54,727 nucleotides of DNA from an uncultured Armatimonadota bacterium (GCA_903910385.1 CAIVZM010000039.1:1-54727); one strand, 5' to 3'. Numbered from the stretch's first letter, positions 8,475 to 17,702 are shown. Numbers and translations are program-made. Notes: a model not told the origin generated them from the sequence alone.

Positions 8475-9610
8475 CCCGCATTATCGGTGCTACGGCGGAT
8501 GATGTTCGCTTCATGCGTCGCGCTCTGACTCTGGCATCACGCGGCAAGCATACGCATCCGAATCCTGCCGTCGGCGCGGTTATTGTGCGAAACAATGCTA
8601 TTGTTGGCGAAGGCTGGCACCGGGGGGTAGGGTCGCCGCATGCGGAGGCGGTGGCGCTCGCAGATGCGCTGGCGAAAAATCCGACAGGGTTACGCGGGGC
8701 GACGATATACACAACGCTGGAACCCTGCAGTCATTACGTTCGTGCGGACGGTACGAATCGCATACCCTGCGTCCTGCGATGTGTTGAAGCCGGGATCACT
8801 CGTGTCGTTTCCGCGATGCAAGACCCCGATACACAGGTCAGTGGACAGGGCTTTGCGGCGTTACGAGCGGCGGGCGTCGTGGTGACGGTGGGCGTTGAGG
8901 AACTACAAGCGCGGGCGCAGATTCTTCCCTATATCCATCATCGACAGACCGGGCTTTCTTATATCACTCATAAGGCGGCGATGACGCTGGACGGTAAAAT
9001 CGCGTCGGTCAGTGGCGATTCCCGCTGGGTCACGGGTGAAAAAGCGCGTTTATATGTCCATCGTCTCCGTAATCGGGTAGATGCAGTTGTCGTCGGCGTC
9101 GGGACGATTCTTTCTGATGACCCGCAATTGACAACGCGCCTCGCCGGGGTACGGAACGTACATGACCCAATTCGTGTCATTATAGATAGCGCACTCCGAA
9201 CGCCGCTCACCGCGAGGGCGGCTCTACCGGGGACGATAGTCTTGACGATTATTGAGGACTCCCTGCAAAAAAAAGCGTTAGCGGAGCGTGGAGTCGAGGT
9301 GTGCACGCTTCCCGCAGACGAAACGGGCAGAGTGGATGTTACCGCCGTGGTGCAATTTCTGGCGAACCGTGGGGCGCTGGACGTTCTTCTGGAAAGCGGG
9401 GGGGCGCTTGCCGCATCGTTCTGGAAAGCGGGACTGGTGAATCACGCCCTGTTTTTCATTGCGCCCAAAGTAATCGGCGGCTCGGCGGCTCCGACACCGA
9501 TCGATGGAACAGGGATTGCGTCTCGTATGGCGGAAGCCGTACAATTGGGCAAGCTTCGGATGCGCCGCTTCGGAATAGATATCGCAGTAGAGGGAGAGGT
9601 AATCGGGTAA
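8471..9610 (+). CDS. ribD: Bifunctional riboflavin deaminase/reductase
   Basis: Catalyses the second and third steps of riboflavin synthesis: deamination of the pyrimidine from GTP cyclohydrolase II, then side-chain reduction with NADPH. The N-terminal zinc deaminase domain (about 1-150) has HPNPAVGAVIV, HAEAVAL and the PCSH...PC zinc ligands. The C-terminal reductase domain (about 155-378) has GDSRWVTG, DAVVVGVGTILSDDP and a late LLESGG. The length of 379 aa is typical. The GTG start overlaps the upstream membrane-protein gene by 4 nt, and ribE follows after 3 nt. No FMN riboswitch precedes it. Confidence 0.96.
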   Translation: MTRIIGATADDVRFMRRALTLASRGKHTHPNPAVGAVIVRNNAIVGEGWHRGVGSPHAEAVALADALAKNPTGLRGATIYTTLEPCSHYVRADGTNRIPCVLRCVEAGITRVVSAMQDPDTQVSGQGFAALRAAGVVVTVGVEELQARAQILPYIHHRQTGLSYITHKAAMTLDGKIASVSGDSRWVTGEKARLYVHRLRNRVDAVVVGVGTILSDDPQLTTRLAGVRNVHDPIRVIIDSALRTPLTARAALPGTIVLTIIEDSLQKKALAERGVEVCTLPADETGRVDVTAVVQFLANRGALDVLLESGGALAASFWKAGLVNHALFFIAPKVIGGSAAPTPIDGTGIASRMAEAVQLGKLRMRRFGIDIAVEGEVIG

Positions 9611-9613
9611 ACG

Positions 9614-10312
9614 ATGTTTACAGGCATTATTGAAACGCTGGGGAAGGCATCTCGGATCGAGCAGCAGGGAGAATCTATCAAACTGTCAGTCTCCGCAGGT
9701 TTTATCGCCGAAGATGTGGCGCTGGGCGATTCCGTTTCCGTCAATGGAGTCTGCCTTACCGTTACCGAAATCAAGCCCCCGCATATTACCTTTGACGCCG
9801 TTTATGAGACTATGCGTCGCACGACCCTGGGCGATCTGCATATCGGTGATAGCGTCAATCTGGAGCGCTCTGTGCCTGTCAATGGGCGTCTGGGTGGTCA
9901 TATCGTGCAGGGGCATGTAGATGGAACTGGTCGGATCGCTTCGATTCGTTCGATAGATAATTCGTGGTTCGTTTATATCGATGCGTCTCCAGAGTTGATG
10001 CGTTACATCGTCACAAAGGGTTCGGTGGCTGTCGATGGGATATCGCTGACGGTAGCAGAGTCTGCAGATCGCACCTTCGCCCTTTCGATCATTCCACATA
10101 CCTGGGATAATACGACCCTCCGCGATAAGCGGGCGGGCGATCCGGTGAATATCGAATGCGATATTCTGGGGAAGTATGTCGAGAAGCTTCTCGGCGGGCA
10201 TCTGGCGGGCGTTGATCGCGCTAAGGACAAGGGCGGCGTTTCGATGGATTTGTTGACCCGTGCAGGTTATGTCGCTACGGCTACGGAAACGGACGACTCA
10301 GGTCACTGGTAA
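9614..10312 (+). CDS. ribE: Riboflavin synthase, alpha subunit
   Basis: Dismutates two 6,7-dimethyl-8-ribityllumazine molecules to riboflavin. Two tandem lumazine-binding domains are visible, marked by SVNGVCLTV (first) and AVDGISLTV (second), with the start motif MFTGIIE and the inter-repeat GHIVQGHVDGTG. The 232 aa include a C-terminal extension of roughly 30 residues beyond typical. It lies 3 nt after ribD. A strong terminator follows at 10338. ribH (lumazine synthase) is not in the window. Confidence 0.96.
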   Translation: MFTGIIETLGKASRIEQQGESIKLSVSAGFIAEDVALGDSVSVNGVCLTVTEIKPPHITFDAVYETMRRTTLGDLHIGDSVNLERSVPVNGRLGGHIVQGHVDGTGRIASIRSIDNSWFVYIDASPELMRYIVTKGSVAVDGISLTVAESADRTFALSIIPHTWDNTTLRDKRAGDPVNIECDILGKYVEKLLGGHLAGVDRAKDKGGVSMDLLTRAGYVATATETDDSGHW

Positions 10313-10337
10313 AATCGCTGAGGGTTTAAGTTATTAC

Positions 10338-10366
10338 AGCGGACGAGGCTTATAGCCTCGTCCGCT
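10338..10366. terminator. Bidirectional terminator between ribE and the zinc peptidase
   Basis: AGCGGACGAGGC (10338-10349) pairs perfectly with 10355-10366 around TTATA. The plus-strand tail is TTGTCATT. It lies between convergent genes, so it probably serves both, better for ribE. Confidence 0.8.
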
Positions 10367-10382
10367 TTGTCATTCTAATGTG

Positions 10383-11063
10383 TTATTCGCGTCGGGAGCG
10401 GTTCATCAGTGAGACATAGTACAGAAGCGTGAGGATGCTCTGTGCTGCAGCGGCGACATAGGTCAATGCGGCGGCATCCAGCACCTTTTTCGCGCCGATG
10501 ATTTCATCGCCGACCAGAAGGCCAGACGATTCCAGATTCCGCAGGGCGCGACGGCTGGCATCGAACTCTACAGGAAGCGTGACCAGCGCGAAAACCGCTG
10601 CCATGGCGAAGCAGACAACGCCCGTCCATGCCAGCGTTCGGTTCGCCAGAAACAGACCTCCCATGAACATCAGCGGTCCCAGCCAGGAAGCCGCCTGCAC
10701 CGCCGGGACGATTCCGCCACGCAACTTCAACGGTCCATAGTTCTGGGCGTCCTGTTCCGCATGCCCCAGTTCGTGCGCGACGACCGCTACCGAAGCGACC
10801 GAGTTATCTACCGAAGTGTCGGACAGACGGATGACCTTAGCGCGTGGATCATAATGATCGGTCATAGCGCCGGGGATACGCTCGACGCCGACCCGCAGGT
10901 TCTGTGCCGTCATCAATTGACGCGCCGCTTCCTGCCCGTTTATCCCGCGCCTTGTCGGTATCTGTGCATAATGAGCGAACGTGCTCTTGACTTTCCATTG
11001 CGCCCACATTGCCAGCGCCAGACCCGGCAGGGCGAAGACCATATAGAGGGGATCGAAATACAT
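10383..11063 (-). CDS. Membrane zinc metallopeptidase, YugP-like
   Basis: 226 aa, length and layout of the YugP/Zn_peptidase_2 family of putative neutral zinc proteases. An N-terminal membrane helix (MYFDPLYMVFALPGLALAMW) precedes the catalytic motif VVAHELGHAEQD, in which HExxH supplies zinc ligands and the general base. Two further hydrophobic segments follow (LGPLMFMGGLFLANRTLAW and VVCFAMAAVFALVTLPV) with an alpha-helical C-terminus. Substrates in this family are not established. It is transcribed against the rib genes that flank it. TACAAA lies 6 nt before its ATG, so it may be leaderless. Confidence 0.85.
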   Translation of the reverse strand: MYFDPLYMVFALPGLALAMWAQWKVKSTFAHYAQIPTRRGINGQEAARQLMTAQNLRVGVERIPGAMTDHYDPRAKVIRLSDTSVDNSVASVAVVAHELGHAEQDAQNYGPLKLRGGIVPAVQAASWLGPLMFMGGLFLANRTLAWTGVVCFAMAAVFALVTLPVEFDASRRALRNLESSGLLVGDEIIGAKKVLDAAALTYVAAAAQSILTLLYYVSLMNRSRRE

Positions 11064-11240
11064 TTTTCTTTTGTAGCCTCAACAGTTATAAATATGCGAA
11101 ATTAGCATCGTGTGTTCCCGTCAAGAAGCGCCGGGAAGTGGGCGAATACCAACAACCCTGACGGACGGTTACGCTTCACAGGGAACGCAGACGGCGCAGG
11201 GTGGTTACACAAGATAGAATATCAGAGGAGGCGGGAAAAC

Positions 11241-12479
11241 GTGGATTCTGTTACAGATACACCGGTGGAATTCGCTCGCATTGAGGAAATAATCGCGGAT
11301 TTGCGCGATGGTAAGATGATTATCCTCGTGGACGATGAAGACCGAGAGAACGAAGGCGATTTCGTGATGGCGGCGGAATTTGTCACGCCTGAAGCGATTA
11401 CGCTCATGACTCGTCACGCCAGCGGCATCATTACCAATCCAATGCCGTATGATCGCCTGCAGGCGTTGCATCTGGATTTGATGGTTTCGGACAATAATGA
11501 GGCGATGCGAACAGCATTCACCGTCACCGTAGATGCTCGTGAAGGCACTTCCACGGGAAGCAGCGCGGCGGATCGTGCGCATACCATGCGGAAACTGGCG
11601 AACCCCGATGCGCGACCGGGGGATTTCAATCGTCCCGGACACGTGAACCCCCTGATGGCTCGCAATGGCGGCGTTCTCAAACGCGCCGGACATACGGAAG
11701 CCACGGTCGATCTGATGCGTTTCGCAGGACTACAACCTGTCGGCGTAATCTGCGAGATTATGGGCGACGATGGCGAAATGGCGCGACTGCCGGAGTTGAT
11801 TCCGCTGGCGGAAAAGTTCAATGTCAAGATTGCGACAATCGCAGATTTGATCAAGTATCGCCGTCGTACAGAAAAACTCATCAAAAAGATGGCGGTCGCC
11901 AAAATGCCCACCCGCTATGGCGACTTCGTCGCGCATGCGTATTTGTCCGAGGTAGACAATAATGAGTATGTCGCATTTGTCATGGGGGATATCAGCGACG
12001 CCGAACCTACCCTGTGCCGTATCCATTCTTCCTGCGTGACCGGCGATTTATTTGAATCGTTGCGTTGCGATTGCGGCGACCAGTTGCATCTTGCTCTGGA
12101 GAAAATCGCCTCCGAAAACCGGGGCGTTCTCCTTTATATAGAACAGGAAGGTCGAGGAATCGGACTGGTCAATAAGATGCGCGCCTATGAATTGCAGGAT
12201 GCGGGAGCCGATACGGTAGAGGCGAACCTGATGCTGGGCATGAAGGCGGATTTACGAGACTATGGCATCGGCGCGCAAATTCTTTCCGATCTGGGCGTGC
12301 GTAAAATCCGGTATATGACCAATAATCCAGCGAAACTGGCGGGACTGGATGGCTACAATCTGGAAATTACTGAGACCGTCCCGATGCGAACGCCTACCAA
12401 CCCGCACAACGCTCGCTACATGGCGACGAAACGGGATAAAATGGGACATCTGTTACCGGCGGAGCAGGAAGAACAATAA
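11241..12479 (+). CDS. ribBA: Bifunctional DHBP synthase / GTP cyclohydrolase II
   Basis: Supplies both precursors of riboflavin. The N-terminal RibB half (about 1-205) makes dihydroxybutanone phosphate from ribulose-5-phosphate; it has DDEDRENEGDF and the TSTGSSAADRA stretch. The C-terminal RibA half opens the GTP imidazole ring; it has zinc cysteines in SSCVTGDLFESLRCDCG and the EQEGRGIGLVNK motif. GTG 11241 is chosen because AGAGGAGG lies 9 nt upstream (11224-11231), giving 412 aa; the open frame extends to 11112 without family similarity. It is separated from ribD-ribE by a convergent peptidase gene. I see no FMN riboswitch in the leader. Confidence 0.95.
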   Translation: MDSVTDTPVEFARIEEIIADLRDGKMIILVDDEDRENEGDFVMAAEFVTPEAITLMTRHASGIITNPMPYDRLQALHLDLMVSDNNEAMRTAFTVTVDAREGTSTGSSAADRAHTMRKLANPDARPGDFNRPGHVNPLMARNGGVLKRAGHTEATVDLMRFAGLQPVGVICEIMGDDGEMARLPELIPLAEKFNVKIATIADLIKYRRRTEKLIKKMAVAKMPTRYGDFVAHAYLSEVDNNEYVAFVMGDISDAEPTLCRIHSSCVTGDLFESLRCDCGDQLHLALEKIASENRGVLLYIEQEGRGIGLVNKMRAYELQDAGADTVEANLMLGMKADLRDYGIGAQILSDLGVRKIRYMTNNPAKLAGLDGYNLEITETVPMRTPTNPHNARYMATKRDKMGHLLPAEQEEQ

Positions 12480-12583
12480 AATCCGTTCCTTCTCCGGTCT
12501 CCCTTCGCAATCACCCGCTTTTTTGAAGGAGAACGCTGTAACAATCGGGGTGAGAAATCTCTGAAAATGAGGAAGATAAAGTA

Positions 12584-13450
12584 ATGACGACACGTGCAGG
12601 TTTGATGCGAGGTTTCTGTACAGTTGCGACAACAGTGGTAGCAGTGGTAGCAGTCACTTCCAGCGTTTGGGCGGATGTAACGGTAGTTTCCGAGATAACG
12701 ACAAAGGGGTTGCCTGCCGGAATCAAAGGAAACGCCGCATCCTCCAGCGGAAAACCGACTATTGCGACGACTTACTACAAAGGCGATAAACAACGGGTCG
12801 AGACCGGTGATTCGATTACGATCACGGATTATACGACGGGCAAGACCACCGCTTTAGACGTAAAAAAGAAGACATACACCATTCGTAACGCGGAGAAAGT
12901 GGAAGGTAACCCTTTCCTCGAAGCGATGAAAATGGAAGTAACGGCGGATATGAAAGCGACCGCCGAAAAAAAGACCATCGTCGAAAAGAACGCCCGGCGT
13001 TACGACTATAACGCGGTTATGAAGATGACCATGGAAGGCGTCGATCCGACAATCGCCAGCATGTTGCCGACCATTATGATCAGCGGTCAGCAATGGACGA
13101 CGGAGGATATTCCTTACAAGATGGATGTCGCCAAAGTCGCTCGCGTTACTATGTTGCGATCCCTGCCGCCGATGATGGCGAAGGGTGTCAAGGAAATCAG
13201 CGAGAAACTGGCGATGATGAAAGGATTCCCTCTATCGTCCGTCGTGACGCTGAAATTCGCTCTTTCCAAGGACGCACCCGCCGAGTTCGCTTCACGAATT
13301 CCCAAAGACGCTATCGTCACCACGACGGAGGTCAAGTCGATCGTGCAGACTCCGCTGGATGAGGCTTTGTTTACTATTCCGGAAGGCTATAGCGAAGTGA
13401 AAGATGTCGCGCCTGACTTTGGGCCGAGCGGACCGAACGGGCCGCAATAA
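12584..13450 (+). CDS. Secreted DUF4412-like protein
   Basis: 288 aa. A signal peptide (residues 1-30, VAVVAVTSSVWA-D) is followed by an exported beta-rich domain. The pattern 'YYKGDKQRVETGDSITITDYTTGKTTALDVKKKTYTI' in the first third, which describes a reporter-like measured compound in DUF4412 proteins, and 'EALFTIPEGYSEV' at the C-terminus are typical of DUF4412 and LolA-like outer-membrane proteins. The start has GAGGAAG upstream. It is monocistronic as far as can be seen, ending in a likely terminator. The function is unknown. Confidence 0.7.
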   Translation: MTTRAGLMRGFCTVATTVVAVVAVTSSVWADVTVVSEITTKGLPAGIKGNAASSSGKPTIATTYYKGDKQRVETGDSITITDYTTGKTTALDVKKKTYTIRNAEKVEGNPFLEAMKMEVTADMKATAEKKTIVEKNARRYDYNAVMKMTMEGVDPTIASMLPTIMISGQQWTTEDIPYKMDVAKVARVTMLRSLPPMMAKGVKEISEKLAMMKGFPLSSVVTLKFALSKDAPAEFASRIPKDAIVTTTEVKSIVQTPLDEALFTIPEGYSEVKDVAPDFGPSGPNGPQ

Positions 13451-13470
13451 CGCGCCCTTTTCTCTTTTTT
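13439..13470 (+). terminator. Terminator overlapping the stop of the DUF4412-like gene
   Basis: GGGC-C-GC (13439-13445, one bulged C) pairs with GCGCCC (13452-13457), and a TTTTCTCTTTTTT tail follows at once. The TAA stop is in the loop. Confidence 0.5.
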
Positions 13471-13520
13471 CCTGCTCTGGAACAATATTCTGAAATAGTT
13501 GGGTTCCGAAGGCAAAAGAC

Positions 13521-14645
13521 GTGCGAATAGACTGCCCGAATTGTGGTCAGACCAACCGCCTGCCGGATAATGCTACGGCGGGCGGAGCTTTTATCTGCGG
13601 TAAATGTAAAGAAAAGCTACCGACCGCTCCTTCGGCGAAATTTTCTATTGGACGTTTGCCCTGGTGGCTCAGTCTGCTGACGATCCCGTATGTTCTGGTT
13701 CTCCTGATACTTACCGTCATGAACCTGATCGGGCCGGAACGATGGTGGTTTACATCATTCAATCTGTATATGCCTCAATGGGTATATGCATTGCCTGCCG
13801 CACCGCTCTTCCTGCTTTTTCTTTTTGGCGCCTGGCGCTGGGCGTGGGCGCCAGTTGCCTTCGGGTTATGGGCGCTGGGGCCTCTCATGGGACTGCAATG
13901 GCATCCTATACCACCGGTGACTCCTCCGGGTAGCGTCAAAATCCGGGTCATGACCTACAATGTCAAATGGGGAATGAGAAACGGGTCGGAACTCGCTGCG
14001 GAAATCCGACGCTGGAACCCGGATATCATTCAGATGCAGGACTCCACCTCGGTACTGAAATCCGATGTCGGAGTGGCTCTGAGCGGGTGGAATATCCGGA
14101 CGAGCGGTCAGTATATCATCGCCTCTCGACTGCCATTATCCGAGCCGGAACGGGTGGAAATCGGCTGGCCCGGTTCAAGCCATCATGCGACCCGTGTTCA
14201 GGTGCGTGTCGGGGATATCGATGTTGCGCTTTTCAATGTCCATCTTCTCTCACCCCGTTTCGGATTGATTTCCGTGCGCCGTCGTGATCTGGACGCGATG
14301 ATCACTAATGCCGAACATCGTCTCCATGAAGCCGATAAACTGGTTGGGGCTATTGCCCGGGAGCGTGGGCCTGTTATTCTTACCGGGGACTTGAACGCGC
14401 CGAATCAATCTCTGGTCTGTCGCACGTTTTTCGCCGCGAATCTGGAAGATTCATTTTCCGCTGTCGGCAATGGATATGGCTATACCTATGGTCGCTTCAC
14501 CAAGATTCAGCATTCCTATGTTCGTATCGACCATATACTCTTCAATAACCGGTTCATCGCGTTGACATCGGATGTCGGGACGGAGGAGGCTTCAGACCAT
14601 GCGCCCGTCATCGCGGACCTCGCCTTGCTTCCGCAAAAGCCCTGA
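13521..14645 (+). CDS. Membrane-anchored endonuclease/exonuclease/phosphatase-family protein with zinc ribbon
   Basis: 374 aa. An N-terminal CPNC...CGKC zinc ribbon (residues 4-34) is followed by hydrophobic segments (about 50-130). A C-terminal EEP (DNase I-like) domain (about 145-370) follows with MTYNVKWG, VHLLSPRFG, ILTGDLNAPNQ, IDHILFNN and the terminal SDHAPV. The usual metal-binding Glu of the LQE motif is Asp here (IQMQDS). With two or three helices after the zinc ribbon, the EEP domain should face the outside. It could be a nuclease or a phosphodiesterase acting on lipids; the sequence does not decide. The start is GTG 13521 with GAAGGC upstream. It converges on the PilC-like gene with a 6-bp gap. 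Confidence 0.8.
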   Translation: MRIDCPNCGQTNRLPDNATAGGAFICGKCKEKLPTAPSAKFSIGRLPWWLSLLTIPYVLVLLILTVMNLIGPERWWFTSFNLYMPQWVYALPAAPLFLLFLFGAWRWAWAPVAFGLWALGPLMGLQWHPIPPVTPPGSVKIRVMTYNVKWGMRNGSELAAEIRRWNPDIIQMQDSTSVLKSDVGVALSGWNIRTSGQYIIASRLPLSEPERVEIGWPGSSHHATRVQVRVGDIDVALFNVHLLSPRFGLISVRRRDLDAMITNAEHRLHEADKLVGAIARERGPVILTGDLNAPNQSLVCRTFFAANLEDSFSAVGNGYGYTYGRFTKIQHSYVRIDHILFNNRFIALTSDVGTEEASDHAPVIADLALLPQKP

Positions 14646-14651
14646 ACCGCA

Positions 14652-15941
14652 TTAACCGCCCGCCGCACTGGTCGCTCCCGCCATCATGCCGCCGTAGAAG
14701 GAAATGGCGATGATAAAGACAACGATTCCGGCGATAATAAGCGCGGCGACTCCCAGGAAAGTCGCCAGTTGGTGCGCTTTGGCATCCGCTTCGCTTTCCA
14801 GATAATCACTGACTTTGTCCATCATGATATCCAGAGAACCGGTCTGTTCCCCGGTACGCGCCATCTGCACCGCCGAAGGGGAAAGCAGACCAGACGAGGC
14901 GAGAAACTCACTGAGCGGTTTGCCTTCGTTGAGTTCAGGCGCTCGTCGTGTCATGGTTTCCTCTATCGCTCGGTTACCGCAGGCGCGGGCGGAGATCAGC
15001 ACGGCGTTCGTCAGAAGGATGCCCGAACCGTATAAAACGCCCAGCGCTCGGGTGAATCGCGCCGTTGCATAGCGTCGGGCGACCCCTCCTGTACCCGGAA
15101 TCAGAAGCCGGATATTATCGAACATTGCGCCAATCGCCGGATACTGGTCGGCATAGCGCCAGAGCCACCAGAGTCCGAAGCCGATCCCGGCGACCGTCAT
15201 TCCCCAGATCACTAACGCGATAGCGCCGTCCTGCCCCGCTTTGAGGAAGGTTAGCAATAGGATCACGCACCCGGCGACAGAGAGGACAATTTTAGGATAC
15301 AGAGTCTCCCGCTGAATTTTGCGGCGGATTTCCACTTCTCTCTCGATATAGGCGGAAAGGCGATTGCACATCGAATCGAGCATTCCGGTCGTTTCCGCTG
15401 CCTTGATCATCTCATAGTGCATCTGGGGGAAAACGCTGGGATACTTTACCATCGTTTCTGAAATGGGACTTCCCTGACCGATGCTTGTTGCCATCTCGCG
15501 CAGTATTCCAGCCAGTCGCCCGTTTCTGGTCTGCTCCGCCAGAGTGGACATTGATTGCACCATTGGCACGCCCGCCTGCAGCAAGGTCGCTAACTGCCGG
15601 TACATCACCGCCATATCCGGTAAAGGGACGCTTTCCAGAAATGGCGCAACGGAGGGGGAAGCCGTATGCCTTTCGGAACCGATAATTCCGTTAGCCGGGG
15701 GGAGAGTATTTGAAGGCGGCGCTTCCCTGCCGCCAGTTCGTCCCTCGGTGACGGTATCTAAAACAGGAGCATTAACCGGCGTAAAGGGAACCAGAACCGG
15801 CGCGGATTGGAGACGCAACGACCGGGGATAGTAGCCCTTCGCCGTTAACGCTGCCTTCGCCGCAACATCGTCCGCCGCCTCCAGTACGCCGGAGACGACA
15901 TTTCCACGCGGGTCTTCCGCCTGATAATCAAAGGTTGGCAT
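14652..15941 (-). CDS. Type II secretion/type IV pilus inner-membrane platform protein F (copy 2)
   Basis: 429 aa. PilC/GspF family, the polytopic platform that couples the assembly ATPase to pseudopilin polymerisation. The N-terminal PilZ-free motif FDYQAEDPRGNVVSGVLEA is typical. A Pro/Thr-rich linker spans about 45-95. Two T2SSF repeats follow (about 100-230 and 300-420) with MYRQLATLLQAGVPM and FTRALGVLYGSGI at their starts. Each ends in membrane helices, the last near the C-terminus (FLGVAALIIAGIVVFIIAIS). It is the third gene of a minus-strand trio, 1 nt after the stop of an unknown bitopic protein. No ATPase or major pilin is adjacent. Confidence 0.9.
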   Translation of the reverse strand: MPTFDYQAEDPRGNVVSGVLEAADDVAAKAALTAKGYYPRSLRLQSAPVLVPFTPVNAPVLDTVTEGRTGGREAPPSNTLPPANGIIGSERHTASPSVAPFLESVPLPDMAVMYRQLATLLQAGVPMVQSMSTLAEQTRNGRLAGILREMATSIGQGSPISETMVKYPSVFPQMHYEMIKAAETTGMLDSMCNRLSAYIEREVEIRRKIQRETLYPKIVLSVAGCVILLLTFLKAGQDGAIALVIWGMTVAGIGFGLWWLWRYADQYPAIGAMFDNIRLLIPGTGGVARRYATARFTRALGVLYGSGILLTNAVLISARACGNRAIEETMTRRAPELNEGKPLSEFLASSGLLSPSAVQMARTGEQTGSLDIMMDKVSDYLESEADAKAHQLATFLGVAALIIAGIVVFIIAISFYGGMMAGATSAAGG

Positions 15942-15942
15942 T

Positions 15943-16416
15943 TCAGTACTTTGCGGTCTCCAGAGAGGGAGGGGGAGTGTCAGAGAACTGCGGACGATAG
16001 TAAAGGGCGTCGATCTGCGCTCCCTTGATCGGGGCGTCGGATTGCCGTCCGCCTTCGCTTCGCCAATCCAGCGCTTCGATTTCCTTCCGGGAAATCTCTA
16101 CCGATTCCGAATCTATAATGATGCGGGAATTCGGTAGAAGCGCGGCAATACGATTTCCTTGCGGTGAGATGCTCCACAGATGGGTGATAACGACCACGCC
16201 TCTTAGAGTGGAAAAACGGACGTTACCCGAAGTATCGACAGAAGCGCGGACTTTTTCCATATCATTGTGGAGCCAACTCAGAAAAAACGCTCCCGCTCCC
16301 ATCGTCAGGGCGAGTAGCAGAGTGGCTACATAAATCTGCGCCCAAAAGTGGTTCCAGCGCATTGCAGTGTAATACTGCGCTTTCCAATCTATATCCGCAG
16401 GAGGGGATGAAATCAT
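15943..16416 (-). CDS. Unknown bitopic membrane protein between two PilC-like genes
   Basis: 157 aa from ATG 16416, which overlaps the stop of the upstream GspF-like gene by 4 nt (ATGA). The open frame runs further upstream, but only inside the neighbour. One transmembrane helix (about 26-50, IYVATLLLALTMGAGAFFLSWL) is followed by a periplasmic domain of roughly 105 residues with no recognised motif and a Pro-rich end. The position and 4-nt/1-nt spacing on both sides strongly imply a stoichiometric role in the same assembly machine. A PilN/PilO/GspM-like role is possible but unsupported by motif. Confidence 0.7.
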   Translation of the reverse strand: MISSPPADIDWKAQYYTAMRWNHFWAQIYVATLLLALTMGAGAFFLSWLHNDMEKVRASVDTSGNVRFSTLRGVVVITHLWSISPQGNRIAALLPNSRIIIDSESVEISRKEIEALDWRSEGGRQSDAPIKGAQIDALYYRPQFSDTPPPSLETAKY

Positions 16417-17660
16417 TCTGTCCACCCCTCGGTGTATTTGAATCCGAGCGTCATCAGCCCGATGAAAAGACCTATGGTAACGTATGCTGTCGAAAGGACA
16501 GTGATAAACCATGCCAGTCGCTTTTGCGCCGCTTTTGCGGCATCGGTGGCGCGGACAGCCTCTTCCTGATAGTAGGAGGCGATTCGATCCAGCATTTCGG
16601 CGAACTGACCTGTTTTCTGCCCGGTGATGAGCAACTGCATGGGGTCATGCCCGAACATACCGGTCGCGGAAATAGCCTCATCCATGCCGCCGCCATTGCG
16701 AATCACTGTGATGCCGGGCGATAATCGCTCCCGAAGAGCAGCATTAGGCACGGACGATACCGCCGCCGCGAACGCCGGTTCCGCCGAAACGCCCGACAGA
16801 AGCAAGCGCCGTAATACCCGTGTGAACGCCGCTAACGCCCGCGCCTTCGCCAGATTCGCCATAACGGGAAGACGCAACGAAATACGGTCAAAGGTCGCCC
16901 GGTATGCCGGTTGATGTCGCATCCGCCCTAACAGCCATGCGGTCAGGTGTATCAGCAGACCGAGCGGTATACACACCAGCATGATCCAGCGCCCGTAAGT
17001 CACCACGCTACCGATCAGGTTATTCAGGTTCAGAGACGGAAACATCGGGGCGAATAACAGGATAGACCAGATGGACTGCCACCATAGGAAGATTGGCAAC
17101 CACATGCCCTGCCGTAGCGCCGCGTCCTGCTCCGCTCCGAGAGCGATTTCTTCGAAGGAGAACTCGACAAAACCTCCCTGTTCCCCGGCAGAAACCAACC
17201 CGACAACATGCGGCGCAAAGATAGTGGGATAACGGGACATTTCATCGGCAAGCGATGCGCCATTGACCACATTTTGCGCCATGGCTTTCGCCGCCGCGCT
17301 CAATCCGCGATGCCGTGTCCTCACTCCCAAATCTGACAGGGCGTTTCCGATGGTGAAGCCCGCATGTAGCAGGGACGCCATTTGCCGAAAAAACAGAGCG
17401 ATGTCTTCCGGACTTGGGGCGCCGCCTCGCAGTTGCGCCGCCGTCGCGACCGCTCCTGAAGGAAGAGGAACCCGACGAGCCTGGTCAGCAGGGTTGGCAG
17501 AAAGGTGGACTCCATGACGCTCCGTCTGCCCTTCCACCCTTACATGCTGATAGCCACGTTCGGTCAGACGGCGAGAGACATCCTGAACGCTGATTGCATC
17601 CATCGCGCCACGCAGGATTTTACCGTTAGCATCCGCCGCTTCGTAACGAAAAATAGGCAT
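16413..17660 (-). CDS. Type II secretion/type IV pilus inner-membrane platform protein F (copy 1)
   Basis: 415 aa, PilC/GspF family. The start FRYEAADANGKILRGAMDA matches the family N-terminus. Two T2SSF repeats begin at about 90 (ALFFRQMASLLHAGFTIGNAL) and 270 (AFTRVLRRLLLSGVSAEPAF), each followed by helices. It is diverged from copy 2, so the two are probably not a recent duplication. Only weak translation signals precede the ATG. It leads the trio, 42 bp after the glycosidase-like gene, and may be transcribed with it. Confidence 0.9.
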   Translation of the reverse strand: MPIFRYEAADANGKILRGAMDAISVQDVSRRLTERGYQHVRVEGQTERHGVHLSANPADQARRVPLPSGAVATAAQLRGGAPSPEDIALFFRQMASLLHAGFTIGNALSDLGVRTRHRGLSAAAKAMAQNVVNGASLADEMSRYPTIFAPHVVGLVSAGEQGGFVEFSFEEIALGAEQDAALRQGMWLPIFLWWQSIWSILLFAPMFPSLNLNNLIGSVVTYGRWIMLVCIPLGLLIHLTAWLLGRMRHQPAYRATFDRISLRLPVMANLAKARALAAFTRVLRRLLLSGVSAEPAFAAAVSSVPNAALRERLSPGITVIRNGGGMDEAISATGMFGHDPMQLLITGQKTGQFAEMLDRIASYYQEEAVRATDAAKAAQKRLAWFITVLSTAYVTIGLFIGLMTLGFKYTEGWTE

Positions 17661-17702
17661 TTCTTATAACTCTTTAACGTTTGATAGCAGGCGAAGGTTT
17701 CG

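Noticed and set aside
11064-11240. FMN riboswitch upstream of ribBA
   Set aside because: The conserved core elements of the RFN motif are not present; a short purine-rich GGCGCAGGGTGG is the only similarity.
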